The notes below the pieces were generated by a model. The model made no database searches. It was given only the letters and a program-made list of their open reading frames with translations, and was not told the DNA's origin. Of a stretch of 37,500 nt of DNA, positions 1 through 11,608 are shown piece by piece. The stretch spans positions 1 through 37,500 of the forward strand of contig NC_092562.1 of NCBI RefSeq assembly GCF_037975245.1. Direction: 5' to 3'. Every line of letters starts with the position of its first letter. The first letter of the stretch is position 1. Source of the DNA: Apostichopus japonicus. Taxonomy: Eukaryota > Echinodermata > Holothuroidea > Aspidochirotida > Stichopodidae. A program made the translations under genes and the position numbers.

Positions 1-253
1 CCTAACCCTAACCCTAACCCTAACCCTAACCCTAACCCTAACCCTAACCCTAACCCTAACCCTAACCCTAACCCTAACCCTAACCCTAACCCTAACCCTA
101 ACCCTAACCCTAACCCTAACCCTAACCCTAACCCTAACCCTAACCCTAACCCTAACCCTAACCCTAACCCTAACCCTAACCCTAACCCTAACCCTAACCC
201 TAACCCTAACCCTAACCCTAACCCTAACCCTAACCCTAACCCTAACCCTAACC

Positions 254-294
<41 letters not shown>

Positions 295-3200
295 CCCTAA
301 CCCTAACCCTAACCCTAACCCTAACCCTAACCCTAACCCTAACCCTAACCCTAACCCTAACCCTAACCCTAACCCTAACCCTAACCCTAACCCTAACCCT
401 AACCCTAACCCTAACCCTAACCCTAACCCTAACCCTAACCCTAACCCTAACCCTAACCCTAACCCTAACCCTAACCCTAACCCTAACCCTAACCCTAACC
501 CTAACCCTAACCCTAACCCTAACCCTAACCCTAACCCTAACCCTAACCCTAACCCTAACCCTAACCCTAACCCTAACCCTAACCCTAACCCTAACCCTAA
601 CCCTAACCCTAACCCTAACCCTAACCCTAACCCTAACCCTAACCCTAACCCTAACCCTAACCCTAACCCTAACCCTAACCCTAACCCTAACCCTAACCCT
701 AACCCTAACCCTAACCCTAACCCTAACCCTAACCCTAACCCTAACCCTAACCCTAACCCTAACCCTAACCCTAACCCTAACCCTAACCCTAACCCTAACC
801 CTAACCCTAACCCTAACCCTAACCCTAACCCTAACCCTAACCCTAACCCTAACCCTAACCCTAACCCTAACCCTAACCCTAACCCTAACCCTAACCCTAA
901 CCCTAACCCTAACCCTAACCCTAACCCTAACCCTAACCCTAACCCTAACCCTAACCCTAACCCTAACCCTAACCCTAACCCTAACCCTAACCCTAACCCT
1001 AACCCTAACCCTAACCCTAACCCTAACCCTAACCCTAACCCTAACCCTAACCCTAACCCTAACCCTAACCCTAACCCTAACCCTAACCCTAACCCTAACC
1101 CTAACCCTAACCCTAACCCTAACCCTAACCCTAACCCTAACCCTAACCCTAACCCTAACCCTAACCCTAACCCTAACCCTAACCCTAACCCTAACCCTAA
1201 CCCTAACCCTAACCCTAACCCTAACCCTAACCCTAACCCTAACCCTAACCCTAACCCTAACCCTAACCCTAACCCTAACCCTAACCCTAACCCTAACCCT
1301 AACCCTAACCCTAACCCTAACCCTAACCCTAACCCTAACCCTAACCCTAACCCTAACCCTAACCCTAACCCTAACCCTAACCCTAACCCTAACCCTAACC
1401 CTAACCCTAACCCTAACCCTAACCCTAACCCTAACCCTAACCCTAACCCTAACCCTAACCCTAACCCTAACCCTAACCCTAACCCTAACCCTAACCCTAA
1501 CCCTAACCCTAACCCTAACCCTAACCCTAACCCTAACCCTAACCCTAACCCTAACCCTAACCCTAACCCTAACCCTAACCCTAACCCTAACCCTAACCCT
1601 AACCCTAACCCTAACCCTAACCCTAACCCTAACCCTAACCCTAACCCTAACCCTAACCCTAACCCTAACCCTAACCCTAACCCTAACCCTAACCCTAACC
1701 CTAACCCTAACCCTAACCCTAACCCTAACCCTAACCCTAACCCTAACCCTAACCCTAACCCTAACCCTAACCCTAACCCTAACCCTAACCCTAACCCTAA
1801 CCCTAACCCTAACCCTAACCCTAACCCTAACCCTAACCCTAACCCTAACCCTAACCCTAACCCTAACCCTAACCCTAACCCTAACCCTAACCCTAACCCT
1901 AACCCTAACCCTAACCCTAACCCTAACCCTAACCCTAACCCTAACCCTAACCCTAACCCTAACCCTAACCCTAACCCTAACCCTAACCCTAACCCTAACC
2001 CTAACCCTAACCCTAACCCTAACCCTAACCCTAACCCTAACCCTAACCCTAACCCTAACCCTAACCCTAACCCTAACCCTAACCCTAACCCTAACCCTAA
2101 CCCTAACCCTAACCCTAACCCTAACCCTAACCCTAACCCTAACCCTAACCCTAACCCTAACCCTAACCCTAACCCTAACCCTAACCCTAACCCTAACCCT
2201 AACCCTAACCCTAACCCTAACCCTAACCCTAACCCTAACCCTAACCCTAACCCTAACCCTAACCCTAACCCTAACCCTAACCCTAACCCTAACCCTAACC
2301 CTAACCCTAACCCTAACCCTAACCCTAACCCTAACCCTAACCCTAACCCTAACCCTAACCCTAACCCTAACCCTAACCCTAACCCTAACCCTAACCCTAA
2401 CCCTAACCCTAACCCTAACCCTAACCCTAACCCTAACCCTAACCCTAACCCTAACCCTAACCCTAACCCTAACCCTAACCCTAACCCTAACCCTAACCCT
2501 AACCCTAACCCTAACCCTAACCCTAACCCTAACCCTAACCCTAACCCTAACCCTAACCCTAACCCTAACCCTAACCCTAACCCTAACCCCTAACCCTAAC
2601 CCTAACCCTAACCCTAACCCTAACCCTAACCCTAACCCTAACCCTAACCCTAACCCTAACCCTAACCCTAACCCTAACCCTAACCCTAACCCTAACCCTA
2701 ACCCTAACCCTAACCCTAACCCTAACCCTAACCCTAACCCTAACCCTAACCCTAACCCTAACCCTAACCCTAACCCTAACCCTAACCCTAACCCTAACCC
2801 TAACCCTAACCCTAACCCTAACCCTAACCCTAACCCTAACCCTAACCCTAACCCTAACCCTAACCCTAACCCTAACCCTAACCCTAACCCTAACCCTAAC
2901 CCTAACCCTAACCCTAACCCTAACCCTAACCCTAACCCTAACCCTAACCCTAACCCTAACCCTAACCCTAACCCTAACCCTAACCCTAACCCTAACCCTA
3001 ACCCTAACCCTAACCCTAACCCTAACCCTAACCCTAACCCTAACCCTAACCCTAACCCTAACCCTAACCCTAACCCTAACCCTAACCCTAACCCTAACCC
3101 TAACCCTAACCCTAACCCTAACCCTAACCCTAACCCTAACCCTAACCCTAACCCTAACCCTAACCCTAACCCTAACCCTAACCCTAACCCTAACCCTAAC

Positions 3201-6200
3201 CCTAACCCTAACCCTAACCCTAACCCTAACCCTAACCCTAACCCTAACCCTAACCCTAACCCTAACCCTAACCCTAACCCTAACCCTAACCCTAACCCTA
3301 ACCCTAACCCTAACCCTAACCCTAACCCTAACCCTAACCCTAACCCTAACCCTAACCCTAACCCTAACCCTAACCCTAACCCTAACCCTAACCCTAACCC
3401 TAACCCTAACCCTAACCCTAACCCTAACCCTAACCCTAACCCTAACCCTAACCCTAACCCTAACCCTAACCCTAACCCTAACCCTAACCCTAACCCTAAC
3501 CCTAACCCTAACCCTAACCCTAACCCTAACCCTAACCCTAACCCTAACCCTAACCCTAACCCTAACCCTAACCCTAACCCTAACCCTAACCCTAACCCTA
3601 ACCCTAACCCTAACCCTAACCCTAACCCTAACCCTAACCCTAACCCTAACCCTAACCCTAACCCTAACCCTAACCCTAACCCTAACCCTAACCCTAACCC
3701 TAACCCTAACCCTAACCCTAACCCTAACCCTAACCCTAACCCTAACCCTAACCCTAACCCTAACCCTAACCCTAACCCTAACCCTAACCCTAACCCTAAC
3801 CCTAACCCTAACCCTAACCCTAACCCTAACCCTAACCCTAACCCTAACCCTAACCCTAACCCTAACCCTAACCCTAACCCTAACCCTAACCCTAACCCTA
3901 ACCCTAACCCTAACCCTAACCCTAACCCTAACCCTAACCCTAACCCTAACCCTAACCCTAACCCTAACCCTAACCCTAACCCTAACCCTAACCCTAACCC
4001 TAACCCTAACCCTAACCCTAACCCTAACCCTAACCCTAACCCTAACCCTAACCCTAACCCTAACCCTAACCCTAACCCTAACCCTAACCCTAACCCTAAC
4101 CCTAACCCTAACCCTAACCCTAACCCTAACCCTAACCCTAACCCTAACCCTAACCCTAACCCTAACCCTAACCCTAACCCTAACCCTAACCCTAACCCTA
4201 ACCCTAACCCTAACCCTAACCCTAACCCTAACCCTAACCCTAACCCTAACCCTAACCCTAACCCTAACCCTAACCCTAACCCTAACCCTAACCCTAACCC
4301 TAACCCTAACCCTAACCCTAACCCTAACCCTAACCCTAACCCTAACCCTAACCCTAACCCTAACCCTAACCCTAACCCTAACCCTAACCCTAACCCTAAC
4401 CCTAACCCTAACCCTAACCCTAACCCTAACCCTAACCCTAACCCTAACCCTAACCCTAACCCTAACCCTAACCCTAACCCTAACCCTAACCCTAACCCTA
4501 ACCCTAACCCTAACCCTAACCCTAACCCTAACCCTAACCCTAACCCTAACCCTAACCCTAACCCTAACCCTAACCCTAACCCTAACCCTAACCCTAACCC
4601 TAACCCTAACCCTAACCCTAACCCTAACCCTAACCCTAACCCTAACCCTAACCCTAACCCTAACCCTAACCCTAACCCTAACCCTAACCCTAACCCTAAC
4701 CCCTAACCCTAACCCTAACCCTAACCCTAACCCTAACCCTAACCCTAACCCTAACCCTAACCCTAACCCTAACCCTAACCCTAACCCTAACCCTAACCCT
4801 AACCCTAACCCTAACCCTAACCCTAACCCTAACCCTAACCCTAACCCTAACCCTAACCCTAACCCTAACCCTAACCCTAACCCTAACCCTAACCCTAACC
4901 CTAACCCTAACCCTAACCCTAACCCTAACCCTAACCCTAACCCTAACCCTAACCCTAACCCTAACCCTAACCCTAACCCTAACCCTAACCCTAACCCTAA
5001 CCCTAACCCTAACCCTAACCCTAACCCTAACCCTAACCCTAACCCTAACCCTAACCCTAACCCTAACCCTAACCCTAACCCTAACCCTAACCCTAACCCT
5101 AACCCTAACCCTAACCCTAACCCTAACCCTAACCCTAACCCTAACCCTAACCCTAACCCTAACCCTAACCCTAACCCTAACCCTAACCCTAACCCTAACC
5201 CTAACCCTAACCCTAACCCTAACCCTAACCCTAACCCTAACCCTAACCCTAACCCTAACCCTAACCCTAACCCTAACCCTAACCCTAACCCTAACCCTAA
5301 CCCTAACCCTAACCCTAACCCTAACCCTAACCCTAACCCTAACCCTAACCCTAACCCTAACCCTAACCCTAACCCTAACCCTAACCCTAACCCTAACCCT
5401 AACCCTAACCCTAACCCTAACCCTAACCCTAACCCTAACCCTAACCCTAACCCTAACCCTAACCCTAACCCTAACCCTAACCCTAACCCTAACCCTAACC
5501 CTAACCCTAACCCTAACCCTAACCCTAACCCTAACCCTAACCCTAACCCTAACCCTAACCCTAACCCTAACCCTAACCCTAACCCTAACCCTAACCCTAA
5601 CCCTAACCCTAACCCTAACCCTAACCCTAACCCTAACCCTAACCCTAACCCTAACCCTAACCCTAACCCTAACCCTAACCCTAACCCTAACCCTAACCCT
5701 AACCCTAACCCTAACCCTAACCCTAACCCTAACCCTAACCCTAACCCTAACCCTAACCCTAACCCTAACCCTAACCCTAACCCTAACCCTAACCCTAACC
5801 CTAACCCTAACCCTAACCCTAACCCTAACCCTAACCCTAACCCTAACCCTAACCCTAACCCTAACCCTAACCCTAACCCTAACCCTAACCCTAACCCTAA
5901 CCCTAACCCTAACCCTAACCCTAACCCTAACCCTAACCCTAACCCTAACCCTAACCCTAACCCTAACCCTAACCCTAACCCTAACCCTAACCCTAACCCT
6001 AACCCTAACCCTAACCCTAACCCTAACCCTAACCCTAACCCCTAACCCTAACCCTAACCCTAACCCTAACCCTAACCCTAACCCTAACCCTAACCCTAAC
6101 CCTAACCCTAACCCTAACCCTAACCCTAACCCTAACCCTAACCCTAACCCTAACCCTAACCCTAACCCTAACCCTAACCCTAACCCTAACCCTAACCCTA

Positions 6201-7341
6201 ACCCTAACCCTAACCCTAACCCTAACCCTAACCCTAACCCCCTAACCCTAACCCTAACCCTAACCCTAACCCTAACCCTAACCCTAACCCTAACCCTAAC
6301 CCTAACCCTAACCCTAACCCTAACCCTAACCCTAACCCTAACCCTAACCCTAACCCTAACCCTAACCCCTAACCCTAACCCCTAACCCTAACCCTAACCC
6401 TAACCCTAACCCTAACCCTAACCCTAACCCTAACCCTAACCCTAACCCTAACCCTAACCCTAACCCTAACCCTAACCCTAACCCTAACCCTAACCCTAAC
6501 CCTAACCCTAACCCTAACCCTAACCCTAACCCTAACCCTAACCCTAACCCTAACCCTAACCCTAACCCTAACCCTAACCCTAACCCTAACCCTAACCCTA
6601 ACCCTAACCCTAACCCTAACCCTAACCCTAACCCTAACCCTAACCCTAACCCTAACCCTAACCCTAACCCTAACCCTAACCCCTAACCCTAACCCTAACC
6701 CTAACCCTAACCCTAACCCTAACCCTAACCCTAACCCTAACCCTAACCCTAACCCTAACCCTAACCCTAACCCTAACCCTAACCCTAACCCTAACCCTAA
6801 CCCTAACCCTAACCCTAACCCTAACCCTAACCCTAACCCTAACCCTAACCCTAACCCTAACCCTAACCCTAACCCTAACCCTAACCCTAACCCTAACCCT
6901 AACCCTAACCCTAACCCTAACCCTAACCCTAACCCTAACCCTAACCCTAACCCTAACCCTAACCCTAACCCTAACCCTAACCCTAACCCTAACCCTAACC
7001 CTAACCCTAACCCTAACCCTAACCCTAACCCTAACCCTAACCCTAACCCTAACCCTAACCCTAACCCTAACCCTAACCCTAACCCCCTAACCCTAACCCT
7101 AACCCTAACCCTAACCCTAACCCTAACCCTAACCCCTAACCCTAACCCTAACCCTAACCCTAACCCTAACCCTAACCCTAACCCTAACCCTAACCCTAAC
7201 CCTAACCCCCTAACCCTAACCCTAACCCTAACCCTAACCCTAACCCTAACCCTAACCCTAACCCTAACCCTAACCCTAACCCTAACCCTAACCCTAACCC
7301 TAACCCTAACCCTAACCCCTAACCCCTAACCCTAACCCTAA
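1..7341. repeat. Terminal telomere, (CCCTAA)n C-strand tract
   Basis: About 1,220 tandem CCCTAA hexamers fill the first 7.3 kb, so the G-rich strand (TTAGGG) lies on the minus strand and points off the left edge. This is the orientation expected for a left chromosome end. The tract is almost perfect: by eye I find one CCCTAAA (extra A near 276) and twelve C-run expansions. The tract ends at 7341, where CCCTAA abuts TTAGGACC. TTAGGG telomeres are known from animals, many fungi and some protists. The length and purity suggest a long-read, telomere-to-telomere type assembly. Translations across this tract are meaningless dipeptide repeats. Confidence 0.99.
6039..7326. repeat. Proximal telomere zone enriched in variant repeats
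   Basis: Variant hexamers with four or five C (G-strand TTAGGGG or TTAGGGGG) occur at about 6039, 6238, 6366, 6379, 6680, 7083, 7133, 7206, 7316 and 7323: ten in 1.3 kb. The outer 6 kb has only three variants, near 276, 2587 and 4700. Proximal accumulation of degenerate repeats is known for telomeres in general, because inner repeats are old and rarely resynthesised. C-run length is also a common sequencing error, but errors should not cluster in this way. Confidence 0.85.
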
Positions 7342-7345
7342 TTAG

Positions 7346-7368
7346 GACCAATGCCCTCTTGGGACGTC
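7346..7368 (+). repeat. Left terminal inverted repeat of module copy 1
   Basis: The sequence reads GACCAATGCCC, then four bases, then GGGACGTC. Its reverse complement matches 22342-22364 at 20 of 23 positions, with all three mismatches in the four-base middle. It starts four bases inside the last telomeric hexamer. It may be a true element end, or one of several copies of the local 21 bp motif in opposite orientation. The GGTC extension beyond the CATT, shared only by the two tips, favours the first reading. Confidence 0.6.
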
Positions 7369-7613
7369 AAAATGCCCACTTGGGACGTGATGGGTCCGAA
7401 CGTAACTTTTTTTTTTCGTCATTCTCACCCCCACGGGACCCCCCTGGGGGGGTTAAAAAAAAATATTTGGGGGGGTGCCAAATTTTTTTTTTTTTTTCAC
7501 AACATGCGTCTGCACGAGTAGAGTGACCAGAAGCGAAAAATTTTTGAAAAAAGTTGACCGGAAGTGACCAAAAAATTATGTTATGTAATAGGTACCTACG
7601 TCCCAAGAGGGCA
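7352..7613. repeat. Telomere-adjacent inverted repeat with ~230 bp loop
   Basis: The 16-mer at 7352-7367 (TGCCCTCTTGGGACGT) is the exact reverse complement of 7598-7613. A second, looser motif copy sits beside each arm (about 7371-7388 and 7618-7637). The loop holds two long T runs and a C-run/G-run pair near 7437-7453 that could itself fold. The arrangement is identical in module copy 2 (22631-22892). Confidence 0.75.
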
Positions 7614-7852
7614 CTTTCACGTCCCGGGTGTCCATTTTTTGGGGTCGATCTCGGAAAGTTGGGCATCGGGAAGTCCAATATTTGGTCAAAGGGTTGAACT
7701 GTTGTCACTGTACACCCACCCACACTTCCGGTCAGTTTGGGTCACATGACTTTTTATTACAGCCATAAAATGCAGTTGACTTAATATATTACCTTACTGT
7801 TTCATTTTTGAAAATGACTACCCCTAGGGTTATGGTCGAAAATCGTAAACTT

Positions 7853-8209
7853 TGACCTTTGACCTCCAAATTTCTTGTGGATGTTAAGGCTCAATAGGGC
7901 ACTGACATATGCAAAGGGCAAGTATATGTCACTTCCGGTTAATGTGTTATAGGGGGTCAAAGGTCAAAAATGTCGTTCCTTCAAAAAAAGGTCAAAAATC
8001 GTGAGAGTGACCGATTTCCACGAAACTTGCAACGATGACCTGTGAGGTCATAAGGAATGGTCACCTGAAAAATTTCGGCCATGAGGTCATCGGGTCAAAG
8101 GTCAATCAGAGGTCAAAAATTTAGTTCATCATTTTTTATTAGTTTTTATTGGATATCATAAGTCGGACCACCGAAAATGGTCTAAAAGTTTTTTTTTGAC
8201 CTAAGGTCA
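7853..8209. promoter_or_regulatory. Cluster of nuclear-receptor-type AGGTCA half-sites
   Basis: Two near-consensus DR1 pairs lie at 7853-7865 (minus-strand AGGTCA-A-AGGTCA) and 7954-7966 (GGGTCA-A-AGGTCA). A run at 8084-8115 has half-sites spaced 2, 1 and 5 bases (AGGTCA, GGGTCA, AGGTCA, AGGTCA), giving DR2, DR1 and DR5 geometries. An everted pair sits at 8197-8209 (TGACCT-A-AGGTCA). Orphan nuclear receptors such as COUP-TF and TR4 are known to bind GGGTCA-type sites and to occupy variant telomeric repeats in ALT cells. A role here is inference, and AGGTCA-rich repeats can also arise as simple sequence. All but one half-site are kept in copy 2. Confidence 0.4.
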
Positions 8210-8238
8210 TACCAATCCAAGATGGCTGCCACTCAAAG

Positions 8239-8284
8239 TTAACCCCAACCCCTAGCTTTGGCTAGGGTTAGCTTGGGGTTAGCA
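8239..8284. repeat. Imperfect hairpin of telomere-like sequence
   Basis: AACCCCAACCCCTAGC on the left arm pairs with GCTAGGGTTAGCTTGGGGTT on the right arm, with a few bulged bases and a short TTTG loop. Both arms resemble degenerate telomeric repeats (CCCTAG, TAGGGTTAG) in opposite orientations. It could be a fossil head-to-head telomeric junction or chance similarity in C/T-rich DNA. Confidence 0.5.
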
Positions 8285-8360
8285 TATTCGACTCCTGTGT
8301 GTACACGATATGGTTTTTCGGGACACAAATTGGTGTCGTGATGTAACTCGATGCGTACTA

Positions 8361-9027
8361 TCACGTGATTATCTTAAACTTGTTTCAAGTCGTTTACTTT
8401 CTGAATGAGGGCGCTTTAAAGTTTTACCTAGGGGTCCGTTTCTGAGACGGGAGGAATCAGCTATCGACCTGTAACTCACACCGAAGACTTATCACTTTAG
8501 TCTGTACAAAATAAGTTCCGCTTTTGACCCTTTTTTATTCTGACCGGAAGTGACGTCACAAAACACATTATCATCGATTATTACAAAATTAGATATTTGA
8601 TTACCTTTTGAATAGCAGCAAAAATATGTCGCGACATGTTCTATCGATTCTGTGAATTTAAAAAATTTTCATCAATGTTTGACAAAATGGCGGCCAAAAT
8701 AAAATATTAATAAGATAATATTTAACAAAAGTATAAAAAAATAATCAAAGACCGGAATTAGATTAAACGACATTTATATAATCTCTAATTATTAGTTTTA
8801 ACTAAATCTGAAATTTCGAGCAAATTGGGTGAATTTGAATTTTTCGCCGAAAATAGCGCCACCACCGGATGACGTCAGAAAATAAAAATCGCGCGAAATA
8901 CATGAAAATATTGTTCCCGATAGTATCGGACATGCCGAATCCATTAGTGCTATTTTTGGAACGATCGAATGTTCCGTTGTTGAGATATGGGTACAGATGA
9001 GTCGAAAAGTGGGTCGATGTGACGTCA
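8361..9027. promoter_or_regulatory. Candidate TATA-less promoter-like motif cluster
   Basis: The stretch contains a CACGTG E-box (TCACGTGA, 8361-8368), a fused ETS plus CRE site (ACCGGAAG followed by TGACGTCAC, 8543-8559), a perfect YY1-type site (AAAATGGCGGC, 8684-8694), and two further full CRE octamers (TGACGTCA at 8870-8877 and 9020-9027). Other CCGGAAGT ETS cores lie near 7558, 7728 and 7931 on either strand. ETS, CRE and YY1 sites together are typical of animal TATA-less promoters. A transcript running leftward into the telomere would be a TERRA-type UUAGGG RNA. No transcript is visible from sequence alone, so this is a candidate only. Confidence 0.35.
8917..8929. repeat. 13 bp perfect inverted repeat
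   Basis: CCGATA-G-TATCGG is a perfect dyad with a one-base centre, conserved in copy 2 at 24196-24208. It could be a protein-binding dyad; no function is known. Confidence 0.6.
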
Positions 9028-9246
9028 CGCTACAGCAAAACCGGGCATCCGGTGGAAACGGGACATCCGGTAATTAAAGATCACAGATAGGGCTATCCAT
9101 CGATTATAACTTTGCCTGATTTCCATTTGACCTAAGGTATTAAAAAAGCTGCTCGAATGTTGACGTCGGCGCTGGCGTCCTTGTTTAGGGTTATCATAGC
9201 TGCTACCGGTGAAAAACACCTATTTTGGGGGGGGAACTCAAAAACG

Positions 9247-9259
9247 TATAGACTATACC
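9247..9259. repeat. 13 bp dyad GTATAG-A-CTATAC, one per unit (representative)
   Basis: A perfect inverted repeat with a one-base centre, about 45 bp into each unit. The truncated unit 1.8 breaks inside it (GTATAGACTA then foreign sequence), so it marks a deletion junction. Confidence 0.75.
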
Positions 9260-10196
9260 CCCTTCCCGAAAATTAATGCTACCGTATGAGTTGTCTACAC
9301 GTAGCTACGACTCTCTTCTCCCACATAACCAAAATTCAGCTCCGTCACATACCCTCGGTGGAAAGGAAGGGGTACCGAAAAGAGGTACTTTTTTAACTTT
9401 TCAAGACAAAAACACCTATTTTTGGCGCAAGTAGAAATCATATAGACAAAGAGCCTTTTCCGGTCAGATAATTACACGAAATTGACGTATGACAAAGACG
9501 AGGGTGTCTTCTACTACACGTCAAAATTTCATTTCCATAGGTACTTCAATGAGGACAGGAGGGGGGGTTGAAAAGAGGGGGTTTTCCAACTTTTGCACGT
9601 ATGAAGAACACGTATTTCTATCGGGTCCTCTGGGACCCTATATCTCCCGAACGGAAGCAGGTATGGACCTGGGAGTTGCAGATTTGGACTCCTTGGCATC
9701 GATTACCCCCTGTGACGTCATTTTGACCAAATCCATTTTGGGGCAATTTCGGTAAAAACCGTAAGGGGTACCCCCTTATGGTTTTTTTGGGTGAAAATAA
9801 TTTTTGTCGCAAAGACGGGCAGTGTGTATCTTTTCTGATTGTTCTCGACACGCTGATCACGAATCTGAAGTTAATTTTGGAAGTGGGTGTTGTGTGGGGG
9901 CATGGGGGGCCAAAAACCATTGGGAGGGGGGCACGACCCCAAGTGGGTGTCTCCAAAAAAGAACGAAATACACCTGTTCTGGTGCTTCTTGGGGTGCTGA
10001 TGATGAATCTGAGATTATTTTGGCGGTTCGTAGGCGTGGGGAGTGGTGGGGGAATTTAATACCTTCCGGGCGTCCCATGGCGCACGCTACCGAGAGTTTT
10101 TTGCTGACTGTTTGTACTTTTCCTCAAAATGACCCCCTACCACCCCGGAGAAGTGACAAACCTAAAAGTTTTATTCTAATTTTGGAAAGGGGACAC

Positions 10197-10830
10197 CCTA
10201 GCGGTGGTACCCTTAAAAGATGGCCGTAATCGGACCACTCCAGTAACCATGGTAACGCTCCAAAGTAGAAGGGTCGTGATTTTCCCGTACATAGTAACAC
10301 TAATTATTATGACTTTTTCGGATTTTTTTCAAACTGACCCCCCTACCACCCCGGAGAAGAGACCCACCTACAGGTTTCATCCTATTTTAGAAAGGGGACA
10401 CCCTAGCGGTGGTACCCCGAAAAGATGGCCGTAATCGGACCACCCCAGTAACCATGGTAACGCTCCAGAGTAGAAGAGTCGGGATTTTCCCGTACATAGT
10501 AACACTAATTATTATGACCTATTCGGATTTTTTCCAAACTGACCCCCCTATCACCCGGAGAAGAGACCCACTCACAAGTTTTATTCAAATGTGGGAAGGG
10601 GACACCCTAGCGGTGGTACCCCGAAAAGATGGTCAAAATCGGACCACCCCAGTAACCATGGTAACGCTCGAAAGTAGAAGGGTCGGGATTTTCCCGTACA
10701 TAGTAACACTGATTATTTTGACTTTTTCGGAGTTTTTCCAAAATGACCCCCCCACCACCCCGGAGGAGGGACGCACCTACAAGTTTATTTTATTTTGGAA
10801 AGGGGAAACCCTAGCGGTGATAACCTGAAA
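10197..10830. repeat. Representative ~205 bp sub-repeats (unit 1.1)
   Basis: CCCTAGCGGTG recurs at 10197, 10401, 10605 and 10808. Each sub-repeat reads in order: CCCTAGCGGTGGTACCCC, AAAGATGGCCGTAATCGG, the X-box, TAGAAGRGTCG, TTTTCCCGTACATAGTAACA, ATTATTATGA, and a run ending CTACCACCCCGGAGAAGAGA. The last sub-repeat of every unit is degenerate (GATAACC or GACAACC for GGTACCC, and ATAACC in the X-box) and leads into the next core. Unit length depends on the number of these sub-repeats. Confidence 0.93.
10243..10256. promoter_or_regulatory. RFX X-box-like palindrome (representative)
   Basis: GTAACC-AT-GGTAAC matches the known RFX-family X-box consensus GTNRCC-N(0-3)-RGYAAC at every position. 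By hand count there are 39 intact copies: 21 in module copy 1 and 18 in copy 2. Three more have GCTAAC (12161, 15386, 20529), and one per full unit has ATAACC. It is intact even in the old edge sub-repeats, which are otherwise diverged. Binding in vivo is not shown by sequence. Confidence 0.5.
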
Positions 10831-11426
10831 ATATGGGGGAAATCGGACTGATTCCCATAACCATGGTAACGCTCAAAAGTATAAATGTCGGGATTTCGAA
10901 AAAACGTTTATAACTACTACCGGTGAAAAACACCTACTTTGGGGGGGACCTCAAAAACGTATAGACTATACCCCCTTCCCGAAAATTAATGCTACCGTAT
11001 GAGTTGTCTACACGTAGCTACGACTCTCTTCTCCCACATAACCAAAATTCAGCCCCGTCACATACCCTCGGTGGAAAGGAAGGGGTACCGAAAAGAGGTA
11101 TTTTTTTTAACTTTTCAAGACAAAAACACCTATTTTTGGCGCAGATAGAAATCATATATACAAAGAGCCTTTTCCGGTCATATAATTACACGAAATTGAT
11201 GTATGACAATGACGAGGGTGTCTTCTACTACACGTCAAAATTTCATTTCGATGGGTACTTCAGAGAGGACAGGAGGGGGGGTTGACAAGAGGGGGTTTTC
11301 CAACTTTTGCACGTATGAAGAACACGTATTTCTATCGGGTCCTCTGGGACCCTATATCTCCCGAACGGAAGCAGGTATGGACCTGGGAGTTGCAGATTTG
11401 GACTCCTTGGCATCGATTACCCCCTG

Positions 11427-11434
11427 TGACGTCA
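11427..11434. promoter_or_regulatory. CRE octamer TGACGTCA, one per unit (representative)
   Basis: Every full unit has TGACGTCA at this place (also 9713-9720 in unit 1.1). With three in each non-tandem block and one at 21876, I count 22 perfect octamers, against fewer than one expected by chance in 37.5 kb. Repetition explains most of them, but they occur in four unrelated sequence contexts. Confidence 0.5.
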
Positions 11435-11467
11435 TTTTGACCAAATCCATTTTGGGGCAATTTCGGT

Positions 11468-11498
11468 AAAAACCGTAAGGGGTACCCCTTATGGTTTT
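11468..11498. repeat. Long palindrome, one per unit (representative)
   Basis: AAAAACCGTAAGGGG and CCCCTTATGGTTTTT form 15 bp arms with one mismatch (G opposite T) around a TA centre. The palindrome occurs about 550 bp into every full unit. The arms are constant, but the centre varies in length between units. Confidence 0.85.
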
Positions 11499-11608
11499 TT
11501 TGGGTGAAAATAATTTTTGTCGCAAAGACGGGCAGTGTGTATCTTTTCTGATTGTTCTCGACACGCTGATCACGAATCTGAAGTTAATTTTGGAAGTGGG
11601 TGTTGTGT

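Larger units (their letters stand above)
7342..9202. repeat. Subtelomeric non-tandem block, module copy 1
   Basis: This 1.86 kb block lies between the telomere and the tandem array. It recurs at 22621-24481 with seven substitutions by eye (about 0.4%) and no indel. It starts at TTAGGACC exactly where the telomeric repeats stop, in both copies. Contents in order: two inverted copies of a 21 bp motif, homopolymer-rich sequence, two forward copies of the same motif, a cluster of AGGTCA-type half-sites, a telomere-like imperfect hairpin, and a stretch with ETS, CRE and YY1-like motifs. Open frames here are short (up to 118 codons), have no recognisable domain, and are not supported as genes. Confidence 0.95.
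9203..10916. repeat. Array unit 1.1 (long, 1714 bp), edge unit
   Basis: This first unit differs from interior units at shared positions: it reads GACAAAGACG where others read GACAATGACG, and CCATAGGTACTTCAATGAGG where others read CGATGGGTACTTCAGAGAGG. The first unit of module copy 2 has the same differences, so they predate the module duplication. It has three intact X-box sites (10243, 10448, 10652). Its central palindrome has an extra C (GGGGTACCCCC). Confidence 0.9.

Noticed and set aside
7367-7749. 118-codon minus-strand and 61-codon plus-strand open frames next to the telomere, identical in both modules
   Set aside because: They cross homopolymer runs and the inverted 21 bp motifs, overlap each other and resemble no protein I recognise. 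Identity between modules reflects recent duplication.
8246-9193. Short TTAGGGTTA-like words (near 7825, 8263 and 9185) as further interstitial telomeres
   Set aside because: Each is only about 1 to 1.5 repeats long and could occur by chance; only the hairpin at 8239-8284 was kept as a structure.
8798-9219. 76- and 64-codon minus-strand open frames in the non-tandem block
   Set aside because: Short, without recognisable domain, start context or splice evidence. Insufficient support for a gene.
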